Part shown: positions 50,981-60,462 of the stretch, in pieces | How the letters are laid out: every line of letters begins with the position of its first letter | Position numbering within the stretch: the stretch's first letter is position 1 | From: Streptomyces tsukubensis | Lineage (GTDB): Bacteria; Actinomycetota; Actinomycetes; Streptomycetales; Streptomycetaceae | Reading direction: 5' to 3' | Length of the DNA stretch: 64,000 nt | Assembly (NCBI RefSeq): GCF_003932715.1 | Contig: NZ_CP020700.1 | Span: 4,052,501-4,116,500, forward strand | The notes under the pieces: model-generated | What the model saw: only the letters and a program-made list of their open reading frames with translations | Database searches by the model: none | Told to the model about the DNA's origin: nothing | Position numbers and translations under genes: made by a program

Positions 50981-52060
50981 TCAGTCCCGGTCCCGCCCGG
51001 TGACCGCCGGGTGCAGCGGCGCGCTCTCCGGCACGCCCTCCGGGCGCAGCGCGGCGAACTCCTTGCGCAGCACCGGAACGACCTCCTCGCCCAGGATGTC
51101 GAGCTGCTCCAGGACCGTCTTCAGCGGCAGTCCGGCGTGGTCCATCAGGAACAGCTGCCGCTGGTAGTCCCCGACGCCCTCACGGAACGACAGGGTCCGT
51201 TCGATCACCTGCTGAGGCGATCCGACGGTCAGCGGAGTCTGCTCGCTGAAGTCCTCCAGCGAGGGCCCGTGGCCGTACACCGGCGCGTTGTCGAAGTACG
51301 GACGGAACTCCCGCACCGCGTCCTGCGAGTTCTTCCGCATGAACACATGCCCGCCGAGCCCCACGATGGCCTGCTCGGGCGTGCCGTGCCCGTAGTGCGC
51401 GTACCGCTTGCGGTACAGCTCGACCATCTTCTTCGTGTGGGACATGGGCCAGAAGATGTTGTTGTGGAAGAAGCCGTCACCGTAGTAGGCGGCCTGTTCG
51501 GCGATCTCCGGGGAGCGGATGGAGCCGTGCCAGACGAACGGCGGGACGCCGTCGAGGGGGCGCGGGGTCGAGGTGAACGACTGGAGCGGGGTACGGAACT
51601 TGCCCTCCCAGTCGACCACGTCCTCCCTCCACAGCTTGTGGAGGAGCGCGTAGTTCTCGATGGCGAGCGGGATGCCCTGGCGGATGTCCTGCCCGAACCA
51701 CGGATACACGGGACCGGTGTTGCCGCGGCCCATCATCAGGTCCACCCGGCCGTCGGCCAGATGCTGGAGGTAGGCGTAGTCCTCGGCGATCTTCACCGGG
51801 TCGTTGGTGGTGATCAGGGTCGTCGAGGTGGACAGGATCAGCTTCTCGGTGCGCGCCGCGATGTACCCGAGCAGGGTCGTCGGCGACGACGGCACGAAGG
51901 GCGGGTTGTGGTGCTCGCCGGTGGCGAAGACGTCCAGACCGACCTCTTCCGCCTTCTGGGCGATGGCCAGGGTCGCCTTGATCCGCTCGTGCTCGGTCGG
52001 AGTGCTGCCGTTGGTGGGGTCGGTCGTGACATCACCGACGGTGAAGATCCCGAACTGCAT
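50981..52060 (-). CDS. LLM-class flavin-dependent oxidoreductase, CE1758-type
   Basis: A 359-residue bacterial-luciferase-like monooxygenase. Typical parts: MQFGIFTVGDVT at the start, VGLDVFATGEHHNPPFVPSS, LADGRVDLMMGRGNTGPVYP (~105) and the C-terminal QTPLTVGSPQQVIERTLSF. With the reductase at 50214-50834 it forms the CE1758/CE1759 duo: the reductase gives reduced FMN, the LLM enzyme oxidises an unknown substrate. Regulation is not evident; TTGAACTAACCC near 52110 may be part of its promoter. Confidence 0.9.
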   Translation of the reverse strand: MQFGIFTVGDVTTDPTNGSTPTEHERIKATLAIAQKAEEVGLDVFATGEHHNPPFVPSSPTTLLGYIAARTEKLILSTSTTLITTNDPVKIAEDYAYLQHLADGRVDLMMGRGNTGPVYPWFGQDIRQGIPLAIENYALLHKLWREDVVDWEGKFRTPLQSFTSTPRPLDGVPPFVWHGSIRSPEIAEQAAYYGDGFFHNNIFWPMSHTKKMVELYRKRYAHYGHGTPEQAIVGLGGHVFMRKNSQDAVREFRPYFDNAPVYGHGPSLEDFSEQTPLTVGSPQQVIERTLSFREGVGDYQRQLFLMDHAGLPLKTVLEQLDILGEEVVPVLRKEFAALRPEGVPESAPLHPAVTGRDRD

Positions 52061-52182
52061 GGCGTTCGCCTCCCGGCTCCGGTCCCTCGGCGGGGCCGTT
52101 GGTTGAATGTTGAACTAACCCTATCAACGGGTCCCCCCAACGGTCTATTCCAGACTCCCCCAGACCTTGGCTCCGGCGCCTC

Positions 52183-55100
52183 TCATCCGCCTGTGACCAG
52201 CAGTTTTGCCACGGTGAGCAGCCCCCGGACGGTGTCCGGCGGCAGCTGTTCAAGATCCCAGAAGCGGTACGGGGCCTGCAGCTCGCGCGGCACGATCACC
52301 ACCTGGTCCGGCCGGATCCCGGCCGATTCCGCCACCGTCGCCGGGTCGCTCGCTCCGCTCCGCAGCGGCTCGGTCACCACCAGCAGCAGCCCGGCCGACA
52401 GCTCGTCCCGGCCGCTGTGCCGCAGCCCGGCCAGGATCCGGTCGGCTTCCGCGAGCTGCCCGGTGCGGGCGAACACCAGCAGCCGGTCCGTATGGTTCAG
52501 CACCACATCAGCACCACTACCACCGCCGCCGCCACTACCACCGCTACCGCCGCCGCCGTCCAGCTCGCCGTTCCAGTCCGTCAGGACGAAGGAGTAGTAC
52601 GGGGCGGTCAGCCCCAGCACCCGCATGTACTCCTGCGGGTGGCTCGGATTCACCCGGAACGTGAGGTACCGGTGGTGCGCCACGACTTCGAGACCGGCCG
52701 GCAGGACCGTCGTACGCGCCCGGATCTGCTCGTACGAGGCCCCGTCCGGCAGCGCCGCGAACTCCTTCCACGACGCCGGATTGCGCCCCTCCACCAGACA
52801 CTGCTCCAGTGCGCCCCCGACCGGCGAGCCGTCCAGTGCCAGCACCGGCTCCCCGCGCACCGCGGCCAGCAGCGACCCCAGCGCGGCGGTGAACCCGGCC
52901 CGGCCGTCGTACATCCGCCCGCCGACCAGCGTCAGCCGCAGACCGTACGGCAGCGGGGCCCGCAGCGACTGCAGCAGTGCCCGGTCCTCGGTCCGGCGCG
53001 GCCCCCCGCGGCCCTGGAACCGGCCCAGCCGGATCAGCCGGTCCCGGGGGGCGGAGCGCGGCGCGGCCAGGGCCGGACGGCCGGGACCCGGATCGTGAAC
53101 GGGGTCGGCGGGGCCGTCCCCTGCCTCGTCGCCTCCGGGCCCCCGGCGCGCGGACGTGGCGCCCGTCCCGCCCGTGTGCTGCACCTGGTGCATCGCCAGA
53201 TAGCGGGAGAGCAGGTCCGCCAGCTCGCCCGCGGTCGGCCGGTTCGCGGGATCGGCGTCCAGACACCGCAGCACCGTCGAGCGCAGCAGGTCCCAGGTGT
53301 CGCCCTGCCATTTGTGCATGCCCTCCGGCAGATGCCGGGCCGGCTCCCCGGCCCGGGTGCTGATGATCTGGAGCAGCTCGCCCAGTGCGTACACGGTGTC
53401 CGCGGGCACCGGCACCGGTCCCGTCCCCGCGTACTCGCCGTCGACCGCGCAGTCCGACAGGTCGCCCAGCACGATCGACCGGCGCAGGACGAAGACGCTG
53501 TCCGCCGTCAGCGCCGCCGGGACCAGCCCGTTCACATGGCAGACGTCGACGGCGCTGGCCAGCTGCCAGGCCGCGAAGAGCCCCGGCAGGGTGTCGAAGG
53601 GCGCCTGCCCGGCGTAGGCCGCTTCCTCGACCAGATCGCTGATCCGCGGCGGCCGGGCGTCCGGATCGTCGTCCTCGGCGATCCGGGACATCGCCAGCCA
53701 CGGCACCTGCCCTTCGGTGCCCCGGTCCAGGAGCACCGGGGCGTAGCGGCCGTCGAGCCGGGTGAGCGCCTCCGCCTCGGTATCCAGCAGCCGGACCGTG
53801 GCCGCGGGCTGGTCGGGCCGCGGTACGCGCAGCACCGCGGCCCGCCGCTGCCGGTCCTGCCCCCGGTAGACCAGGGTGCGCCGGCCGGGACGCCGGTCGG
53901 TCAGCCGGTACGGGCCGAGCCGCACCGGGTCGTCCGGGAGCAGTGGACGCCAGCCGCCGTCCCCCGCGGTGTCCGTACGCCCGGCCGGGTCCGACGGTGG
54001 TGCGATCCGCCGCGCGGAAGCGTCCAGCGGCACCCCGAACCGGCTCAGCAGCTTCTGCTCGACATGGGTGAACGGGCGGCGGCCCGCCGGCAGGTCGGCA
54101 TGGCCCGACGGATGCGCCAGCCAGGCCGGGAAGTCGGGGGAGCGGCCCGCCAGCCGCTCCAGCTGCTGCCCGATCCGGCGGCCGGTGAGCAGCAGTTCGG
54201 CCTGCGGCACCGCGTCCAGCAGCGCCGTCCTGGACTCCTCGGTGAAGTCGAACACCCGGTGCTTGGCCGGGAGCGGCTCCCCGGCCGGGACCGGTGCCGG
54301 ATACGGCCGGAGCAGGCCGCCGAGGAAGACCTCCGCCAGCTGCGAGGTGTCCGCCCGCCACGGCACGGCCTCCTGCACCAGCCGCATCACCGGCACCGAC
54401 AGCGGGGCCACGGCCGCCAGATGTGCGGCGAGCCGGTACGCCTCCGGGGTCGCCGCGTCCCGGAAGTGCTGGGCGCTGGTCAGCGTGGCCGCGGCGGCGA
54501 CCGGGGCCCGGACGCTGGGCCGGGCCAGTAGCGGCAGTTCGGCCGTCGCCCCCGGTGACACCAGCAGCTTCGACCAGCGGCCCAGCGACGGCGGGGTGGC
54601 CTCCAGGACCGGTACGGGCACCCCGTCGAAGACGGCGAGGTCCCGCGGCAGCACCGGATCGGAGATCTCCCAGGAGGTGTTGGCGCCGCCGGTGGCCCGG
54701 GTCGTCACCACCCAGCGGTCCGCCTGGATTCCCGAGGCCTCCCACATCTCCGGCGGCAGGGTGTGGACGACGGCGACCGGTCCCCGCGCGGCCCACGAGC
54801 GCAGCAGTTCATGCATTCCGCCCGTCCGCCAGGCGGTGCCCATACCGTCGCTGACGACCAGCACCAGGGTCCGGCCGGAGGGGTCGTTGACGCCGGTCAG
54901 CGGCAGCTCGGAGCTGTCCTCGCGGAAGGGCCGGGCCCGCAGCCGGGGCCCGCCGCGGGCCCGGGTGTCGAGGCCGTGCACCCGCAGCGATGCGAACGCC
55001 CCGAGCCGTACCAGCAGTCCGCGCAGTTCGGCGCCGAGCCGGTGCCACAGCAGCATCGACAGACCGTCGTCGACCAGGAGGACGAGCCGCAGCCAGCGCT

Positions 55101-55698
55101 CCCGGACCGGGCGCTGTACGACATCGGGCACCCGGGTCTCCGCGAGCGCCGCCACCGTCCGCTCGATGTCGATCTCCAGCCGGTCGCGGTCGGCCCCGCG
55201 GTACCGCAGCGGGCGCAGCGACCGGCCCAGTTCGAGCTGGTCGGTGAGGGCTTTGCTCTCGGGGACCAGGACCGGCAGGGCGCGCAGGGGCCGTCCCGCC
55301 GGGGAGGCGGGGCGCCGCAGTTCCAGCTCGGGTCCGGCCCGGGGCGCCGGCCGCTGCCGGGCGGCCGCGTAGAGCGCGGGCGCGCCGGGGTTCGGGCCCT
55401 CGCGCTCCCCGTCACCGGCCGTGGGGTCCTCGCGCGGCGCGGGCCCCGGCGCCTCGTCCCCGGCGGGCGGCGGCACCTCGGCGGCGGGCGCGGCGAGCGG
55501 GGCGCCCGGGTCGGCCGGGGGCAGCAGCCGGGCCAGCCACAGCACGTCGAGCACCTGGTCCGCATCCAGCTCCCGGTCGACCGCGCGGAACACCCCGAGC
55601 AGCTCCCCGAGCCGGGCCCCGGGGGGTTCCGGTGCCCCGACCGGTGCCCCTTCCGGTGCCCCTTCCGGTGCCCCCGCCGGTCCCTGCTCCACCGCCAT
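52183..55698 (-). CDS. SAV_2336-like giant protein: pseudokinase plus degenerate MinD/ParA-like end
   Basis: A 1171-residue protein. Residues ~25-60 carry the SAV_2336 N-terminal pattern (LGELLGVFRAVDRELDADQV). Residues ~200-400 resemble a VWA-like domain (LRLVLLVDDGLSMLLWHRLG; LVLVVSDGMGTAW). Residues ~590-830 resemble a protein kinase without its catalytic loop (LGPYRLTDRRPGRRTLVYRG, later GLVPAALTADSVFVLRRS instead of HRD). Residues ~900-1171 look like a MinD/ParA ATPase whose P-loop is degraded (GGRMYDGRAGFTAALGSLLA, no GKT). It is the last gene of a Trypco1-VMAP-MoxR operon and probably serves as scaffold or sensor in that conflict system. The 20-base gap to the MoxR gene supports co-expression. 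Confidence 0.78.
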   Translation of the reverse strand: MAVEQGPAGAPEGAPEGAPVGAPEPPGARLGELLGVFRAVDRELDADQVLDVLWLARLLPPADPGAPLAAPAAEVPPPAGDEAPGPAPREDPTAGDGEREGPNPGAPALYAAARQRPAPRAGPELELRRPASPAGRPLRALPVLVPESKALTDQLELGRSLRPLRYRGADRDRLEIDIERTVAALAETRVPDVVQRPVRERWLRLVLLVDDGLSMLLWHRLGAELRGLLVRLGAFASLRVHGLDTRARGGPRLRARPFREDSSELPLTGVNDPSGRTLVLVVSDGMGTAWRTGGMHELLRSWAARGPVAVVHTLPPEMWEASGIQADRWVVTTRATGGANTSWEISDPVLPRDLAVFDGVPVPVLEATPPSLGRWSKLLVSPGATAELPLLARPSVRAPVAAAATLTSAQHFRDAATPEAYRLAAHLAAVAPLSVPVMRLVQEAVPWRADTSQLAEVFLGGLLRPYPAPVPAGEPLPAKHRVFDFTEESRTALLDAVPQAELLLTGRRIGQQLERLAGRSPDFPAWLAHPSGHADLPAGRRPFTHVEQKLLSRFGVPLDASARRIAPPSDPAGRTDTAGDGGWRPLLPDDPVRLGPYRLTDRRPGRRTLVYRGQDRQRRAAVLRVPRPDQPAATVRLLDTEAEALTRLDGRYAPVLLDRGTEGQVPWLAMSRIAEDDDPDARPPRISDLVEEAAYAGQAPFDTLPGLFAAWQLASAVDVCHVNGLVPAALTADSVFVLRRSIVLGDLSDCAVDGEYAGTGPVPVPADTVYALGELLQIISTRAGEPARHLPEGMHKWQGDTWDLLRSTVLRCLDADPANRPTAGELADLLSRYLAMHQVQHTGGTGATSARRGPGGDEAGDGPADPVHDPGPGRPALAAPRSAPRDRLIRLGRFQGRGGPRRTEDRALLQSLRAPLPYGLRLTLVGGRMYDGRAGFTAALGSLLAAVRGEPVLALDGSPVGGALEQCLVEGRNPASWKEFAALPDGASYEQIRARTTVLPAGLEVVAHHRYLTFRVNPSHPQEYMRVLGLTAPYYSFVLTDWNGELDGGGGSGGSGGGGGSGADVVLNHTDRLLVFARTGQLAEADRILAGLRHSGRDELSAGLLLVVTEPLRSGASDPATVAESAGIRPDQVVIVPRELQAPYRFWDLEQLPPDTVRGLLTVAKLLVTGG

Positions 55699-55718
55699 CG
55701 CCGTCCGTCACCCCCGCC

Positions 55719-56792
55719 CTACATGGACCCGGTGAGCTGGTGGAGCACCGCGTCCAGCAGTCCGTCGGCGTCCAGGTCGACCCCTCCGACGCGCAGGAAG
55801 ACCGCGTTCAGCAGCTGGTCGGTGGCCAGTTCGCCGGGCGCCCGGCGGCGCAGGAACGTCTCGATCAGATCGTCGGCCTCGCGGAGCGCCGCCTCGCCGA
55901 GATGGGCCGCGACGATGGCCCGGAGCTGCTCCTCGCCGGGCACCGGCAGATAGAGCTGCACACAGCGCCGCAGGAACGCGGGCGGGAAGTCGCGTTCCCC
56001 GTTGCTGGTGATGACGACGACCGGGAACTCGTCGCACTGGACGATGCCCTGGCGGATCAGGACCGTCCCGTGCCGGTCGGCGGTCTGCACCTCCACATCG
56101 GCGGACTCCTCCGGCAGCCGGGTCAGCTCCGGGATGTCGAAGACGCCTTCCTCGAAGACCGTCAGCAGATCGTTCGGCAGGTCGACGTCGCCCTTGTCCA
56201 TCTCGTCGACGAGCAGCGCCCGCGGCCGGGACGACGGCACCAGGGCCGTACCGAGGGGGCCGAGCCGGATGAACGTGCCGATGGACGGTTCGGGCCGCTC
56301 CTCCGCCCGGCTCCCGGGCCCGGCGTCCCCGCCGCCGTCCCGGTGGAGCGTGGTCTCCCGGAGCCGTCCGATCGCGTCGTACTGGTAGAGCGCGTCCCGG
56401 ACCGTGGACCGGCTGTTGACCGGCCACCGCAGCAGGGTGCCGAGCTGCAGTTCGTACGCGATGGCCCGGGCCAGCGACGATTTGCCGGTCCCGGCCGGGC
56501 CGGTGACCAGCAGCGGGCGGCGCAGATGGAGCGCGGCGTTCACCACGTCCGCGTGCTGGGGCCGGATGAGGTACGGCAGCGCGGTCCGGCGCCCGGGGCC
56601 TTCGGGACCGGCCGCCGGATCGCGGGACTCCGGTCCGGCCGGGGTGAAGCGGCGCCACGGCGGGGCGGCCGGGAAGTCGACGGCCCTGGCCCGCCCGTCG
56701 CCGCGGAACAGCCGCCAGTCACCGCCGCCGTCCGCCGGCCGGCCTCCGCCCGCGTCCGCCGCCTGGCCGGGTCCTGCCGATGGGGTGTTCAT
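55719..56792 (-). CDS. MoxR-type AAA+ ATPase of a VMAP conflict system
   Basis: A 357-residue AAA+ ATPase. A disordered head (~1-70, Gly/Pro-rich) precedes the ATPase domain: Walker A LLVTGPAGTGKSSLARAIAY (~96), Walker B ALLVDEMDKGDVDLPNDLL (~190), sensor 1 and arginine-finger area VVVITSNGERDFPPAFLRRC. MoxR ATPases remodel partner proteins, often with VWA-type proteins. The ATG overlaps the VMAP stop as ATGA, so dosage is linked. In described VMAP systems the ATPase is thought to regulate the effector complex. Confidence 0.9.
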   Translation of the reverse strand: MNTPSAGPGQAADAGGGRPADGGGDWRLFRGDGRARAVDFPAAPPWRRFTPAGPESRDPAAGPEGPGRRTALPYLIRPQHADVVNAALHLRRPLLVTGPAGTGKSSLARAIAYELQLGTLLRWPVNSRSTVRDALYQYDAIGRLRETTLHRDGGGDAGPGSRAEERPEPSIGTFIRLGPLGTALVPSSRPRALLVDEMDKGDVDLPNDLLTVFEEGVFDIPELTRLPEESADVEVQTADRHGTVLIRQGIVQCDEFPVVVITSNGERDFPPAFLRRCVQLYLPVPGEEQLRAIVAAHLGEAALREADDLIETFLRRRAPGELATDQLLNAVFLRVGGVDLDADGLLDAVLHQLTGSM

Positions 56793-59041
56793 GCGCTCTC
56801 CATGGGTTCGGACAGATGGAGCCGGGGTACGGTCCGGTCCGCGTCGGCCCAGGCCAGCACGGGCCGCCCCGGATACTCGACGGGCAGGTACAGCGTCTTC
56901 GCCCGGTACGAACGGACCCCGTCGGGCAGTTCGCGGGTGGCGACCCGCGCCATCTGCCCCGCCGCGTGGGAGTCCTCCCCGGCCTTCCGGTCCCACATCA
57001 CCACGGGTACCCCCACGGCCAGACAGAGCTGCACGATCTCGTCCCGCAGCTCTGTCCGGCCGTGGGGCACCTCCACCGACACCCGTACCGCGTCGAGCCG
57101 TTCCATCAGCGTGCCGTAGATCTCCTTGCGGCCCAAGCCCTCGTCCGAGAAGACCAGGGTGGTGCCGGAGTCGAGCTGCTGCCAGCGCCGCCGCCACTCG
57201 GGCCGGAAGCGTTCGTGCCTCCGGAGGAGTTCGGGGCAGTTCACGACCAGCGGGAATTCGGCGCCCAGCATGCCCGGCACCAGATCGCCGGGGCTCATGC
57301 CCTCCCATTCGTCGATGGGCAGATTCAGCCCCGACGGATCGACCAGCACCTCCACCAGCGGCTTCTGTTCGGCGACCGACGCCGGGTCGAGGGATTCCAG
57401 AACCCGCAGCAGCTCGCGCGCCGCCTCGGGGCCGGTGTAGGAGCCGGTGGCCGAGTCCGACACCTGGCGCGGGCCGCCGCCCTCGTCGCACCAGATCCGC
57501 AGCCGGTGCCGGTCCTGGCCGTGCGGGGTCACCTGCACCAGGACCCGGACCCGCGCGGTGCGGCCGCGCATCGCCCGCTGCCAGTCCTTGGCGTCCGTAC
57601 GGCGTTCGTTGAGCGCCGAGCGGGGGATGCCGAGCCGGGCCGCGACCGAGTCCGACCAGATCCGGAACCTGCCGTACTGCGGTGCGGGGCAGAGGACGGC
57701 GAAGTACTCGACCGCCCGGAGCAGGGCGGGCACCCGGAAGCCGTCCTCGTGTCTGCGGCCGTCCCCGTGGAGTGTCTCCAGCTGGTCGATCAGCTCGTCC
57801 AGGGTCGGGGTCCACCCGGCGGCGGCGTCGCTCTCGCCGGGCCGATCCCCGGCCGTATCCGGGCCCGTGCGGTGGGGATCCGGCCCCTTCCCGGGGGACA
57901 GGGGCGGCGCGGCCAGGGGAAGCGCGGCCCTGACCGCTTCCGCGAAGCGGGACCGTACGGCCGGTTCGGTGTCGTGGAGCAGCCGGTGCAGTCCGCGGTG
58001 CTCCTCCGGGGACAGCAGCCTGGGCACCGGGGACAGCGCCCCGGCCGCCAGGACCCGGTCCGTGGAGCCCGGGTCCGACTGCCTCGACAGCCCGGTCAGG
58101 GCGGCCAGCGCCCGCGGCTCGGAGAGCAGGAACCGGGTGAACGCCTCCACCGGCGGCTCGGCCGCCGGTGACGGGCGCGGCAGGTCGAAGACCGGTGCCA
58201 GCCTGGCCAGGTACTCGGAACGGCGGTAGGACGCCGGCATCAGCCGGCCGAGCGCCTCGGTGAGGAGGGCGTACGCGGGATCGTCGTCGTCGACGGCCGC
58301 CGCCCCGGCCGGGGGCAGCGCCCCCACGGACCGCAGTTCGGTCTCGATGTGCTGCCAGGGGATGACCCAGCTCCGCCGGACCAGATGCTGGGGGCTGTAC
58401 GCCTCGGGCTCGCCGTCCGGGCCCCGGGGCGGCATGAAGTGCGCCACGACCAGTCCGGCGAAGGCCCGATCGTCCGGTGACCAGAGCGGACCGCCGCTGT
58501 AGCCGCGGTCGACCGCCATTCCCGTCGGTGTGCCGTCGATATAGCCGATGTACTGGCCGACATGGCCGACGGCCGCGTCCGCGAAGGTCCCCGGCTTCGC
58601 GGTCCCGTGCCAGAGCCGGATCCGCTGCCCTTCCGTCAGCGCCGTCGTCGCCGGCCGCCGCACCGCCTCGGACGGCCTGCCCTCGGTGCTCGGAGGGGGG
58701 AAGCGCAGGACCGCCAGGTCGCCCAGCCACTCCCGGGACCGCGGCGTCACGGGGCCGCCCCGCGGGGACCGGGGCGGCAGCCAGTGCGCGACGCGTGCCG
58801 GGCGGTTCACCCGGCCCCAGGGGACGGGGACGGAGACGGAGATCGTGACCGGCCCGGGCGTCCGGGTCTCGAACATGCCCCGCCCCAGGGCGTCGTTGAT
58901 GACATGGGCGCAGGTCAGAACGGTGCCGGGGCCGAGCAGCAGTCCGCCGCCAGCGGTCCTGCCGTCGTCGCAGCGGTGGACGCTCGCGAGAGAGTCGAGC
59001 GGCGACTCCGGCGTCTGCGTCGTCGGGACGAACCAGCCCAT
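56789..59041 (-). CDS. VMAP-like protein with N-terminal trypsin-like protease
   Basis: A 750-residue protein. An N-terminal trypsin-like protease (~1-260) has an intact triad: His46 in LTCAHV, Asp108 in GDLAVLRF, Ser182 in GYSGGPLW. There is no signal peptide, so it acts inside the cell. The middle (~265-400) is helical, and the C-terminal ~320 residues fit the VMAP-C domain (HRLRIWCDEG; VEVLVDPSGLNLPIDEW; LVVNCPELLRRHE; VVMWDRKAGED). Such proteases are the likely effectors of vWA-MoxR-VMAP conflict systems, cutting targets once triggered. Followed by the MoxR gene with overlap; Trypco1 gene lies upstream. Confidence 0.85.
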   Translation of the reverse strand: MGWFVPTTQTPESPLDSLASVHRCDDGRTAGGGLLLGPGTVLTCAHVINDALGRGMFETRTPGPVTISVSVPVPWGRVNRPARVAHWLPPRSPRGGPVTPRSREWLGDLAVLRFPPPSTEGRPSEAVRRPATTALTEGQRIRLWHGTAKPGTFADAAVGHVGQYIGYIDGTPTGMAVDRGYSGGPLWSPDDRAFAGLVVAHFMPPRGPDGEPEAYSPQHLVRRSWVIPWQHIETELRSVGALPPAGAAAVDDDDPAYALLTEALGRLMPASYRRSEYLARLAPVFDLPRPSPAAEPPVEAFTRFLLSEPRALAALTGLSRQSDPGSTDRVLAAGALSPVPRLLSPEEHRGLHRLLHDTEPAVRSRFAEAVRAALPLAAPPLSPGKGPDPHRTGPDTAGDRPGESDAAAGWTPTLDELIDQLETLHGDGRRHEDGFRVPALLRAVEYFAVLCPAPQYGRFRIWSDSVAARLGIPRSALNERRTDAKDWQRAMRGRTARVRVLVQVTPHGQDRHRLRIWCDEGGGPRQVSDSATGSYTGPEAARELLRVLESLDPASVAEQKPLVEVLVDPSGLNLPIDEWEGMSPGDLVPGMLGAEFPLVVNCPELLRRHERFRPEWRRRWQQLDSGTTLVFSDEGLGRKEIYGTLMERLDAVRVSVEVPHGRTELRDEIVQLCLAVGVPVVMWDRKAGEDSHAAGQMARVATRELPDGVRSYRAKTLYLPVEYPGRPVLAWADADRTVPRLHLSEPMESA

Positions 59042-59044
59042 CGG

Positions 59045-59563
59045 CTACTCCGGTCCGGCGGCCGCGCCCGTACCGGAGGGGGAGTCGGGGTCCGTGCCCG
59101 TGCCTGCGCCTGTGCCCGGGTCGGCTGCCGGGGCTGCCGGTAGGGGCTGCCAGACCGCGGTCACGGTGAGGTGGGCCTGGCCCGTACCCCCGACGATGCC
59201 GAGCTTCAGATCCTGGCCGATCTGCGCGCCGAAGGTGACGCTCACCTCCGACGGCGGCTGCGGGACCGAGGTGACGGTGTGGTGCACCTCCTCCAGCAGT
59301 GCGCTCACCGGCCGCAGGGCGCCGCGGAGCGCGCCGCCCGCGTAGGTCGCGAACCGGCCGGGCTCCCCGCGGTCCCGGTCCCCGCGGGCGACCGGGACGG
59401 CCGGGCCCATGCCCGGCGGCAGCTCGTCGTCCTCCTCCGGTCCGTACGGCCCCGGGTACGGGCCGGCGGGGTCTTCCGGTGCCGTGACGGGGGCCGGGCC
59501 GGGGGCGAGCAGGAACCGGACGGGCGTGCCGTCCTCGAACTGGAACTCCGCGGAATGTGCCAC
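59045..59563 (-). CDS. Trypco1-like (CU044_2847 type) trypsin co-occurring protein
   Basis: A 172-residue protein: AHSAEFQFEDGTPVRFLLAP at the start, a Pro/Gly/Asp-rich linker (~30-60), ALRPVSALLEEVHHTVTSVP and the strand-rich end EVSVTFGAQIGQDLKLGIVG with HLTVTAVWQPL. This matches the small trypsin co-occurring domain 1 that accompanies VMAP-type proteases. It is probably a partner or guard of the protease. GTG 59563 is the start: an ATG nearby is out of frame. Three bases separate it from the protease gene. Confidence 0.82.
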   Translation of the reverse strand: MAHSAEFQFEDGTPVRFLLAPGPAPVTAPEDPAGPYPGPYGPEEDDELPPGMGPAVPVARGDRDRGEPGRFATYAGGALRGALRPVSALLEEVHHTVTSVPQPPSEVSVTFGAQIGQDLKLGIVGGTGQAHLTVTAVWQPLPAAPAADPGTGAGTGTDPDSPSGTGAAAGPE

Positions 59564-59646
59564 GCGGCCATTGTGCCCAGCGGGCCGCCGCGGGATCCCC
59601 GCATTCGGACAACTCGTCGGTACGGGAACCGGGTTGACCTGCCGGG

Positions 59647-60447
59647 TCAGCCGGGTGCGGTGCCCGCGGCGCCGGGGAACAGCTGCCGGAACATGTCCGC
59701 CGAATCCGTACCGGACCGTCCGAAGGGGGCGTCGAAGTCCCAGACCAGGAAGAGCAGGAACGCGATCAGTGCGCTGAAGAAGCCCGCGAGGAGCAGCTCC
59801 TGATAGCTGCGGCCGATGTTCATGGTGAAGATCAGCCCGACCGTCACCAGCGCGCCGATGATCAGCCCGAACCACACCACCCCGGGCAGGGTCGCCGCGG
59901 CGCTCTGGATCCGGGAGTTGCGGGCTTCGTCCACGATCGCCACCCGGTCCAGCATGGGCTGGTAGGCCTGGGCCTGGAGTTCGCCGCGGGGCACGTGGCC
60001 CGCGACGTCGTCGCGGATCTCGTCGAGCAGTTCGCCGCCGCGGCCGTTGACGTCGTCGCCGTCGACCATCCGGGGCCACTCCTGGCGGACGACGTGCGAG
60101 ACGTAGGCGTCGACGTCGTTGGAGAGCCGGGCGCGGTAGTCGGCGGGGAACACCTCGGCGCGCTGCACCAGTTCGTGGAGGGCCTGGGCCTCGCGCCGGG
60201 CCTCGTCCTGGGCGACGCTGCGGGCCTCCCAGACGCCCGCGATGGCGAGCCCGAGGACGATGGCGTACACCACGCCGACCATCATCGTCATGTACTCCAG
60301 GACGTCCGGCGTCTCCACGCCGTCGTCGCGGAGATCGTCACCCCTCGCCTCCTTGAGGCTTCTTCGGCGCTGGTTGAGGAGGGTGACGGCGACGACGACC
60401 GCGGTGGCCGCGGCCATGACGATTCCGAGGACCAGCCATTCGGACAT
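59647..60447 (-). CDS. DUF4239 membrane protein
   Basis: A 266-residue membrane protein with four helices: WLVLGIVMAAATAVVVAVTL, MMVGVVYAIVLGLAIAGVWE, LPGVVWFGLIIGALVTVGLI and LAGFFSALIAFLLFLVWDFD, and a large soluble loop between helices 2 and 3. The layout and the MVGVVYAIVLGLAI block fit DUF4239 (bestrophin-like fold, function unproven). TGGAGACACC precedes the ATG. It may be co-transcribed with the PT-rich protein encoded just upstream (stop at 60463). Confidence 0.85.
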   Translation of the reverse strand: MSEWLVLGIVMAAATAVVVAVTLLNQRRRSLKEARGDDLRDDGVETPDVLEYMTMMVGVVYAIVLGLAIAGVWEARSVAQDEARREAQALHELVQRAEVFPADYRARLSNDVDAYVSHVVRQEWPRMVDGDDVNGRGGELLDEIRDDVAGHVPRGELQAQAYQPMLDRVAIVDEARNSRIQSAAATLPGVVWFGLIIGALVTVGLIFTMNIGRSYQELLLAGFFSALIAFLLFLVWDFDAPFGRSGTDSADMFRQLFPGAAGTAPG

Positions 60448-60462
60448 GGGGTGTCTCCAGTT

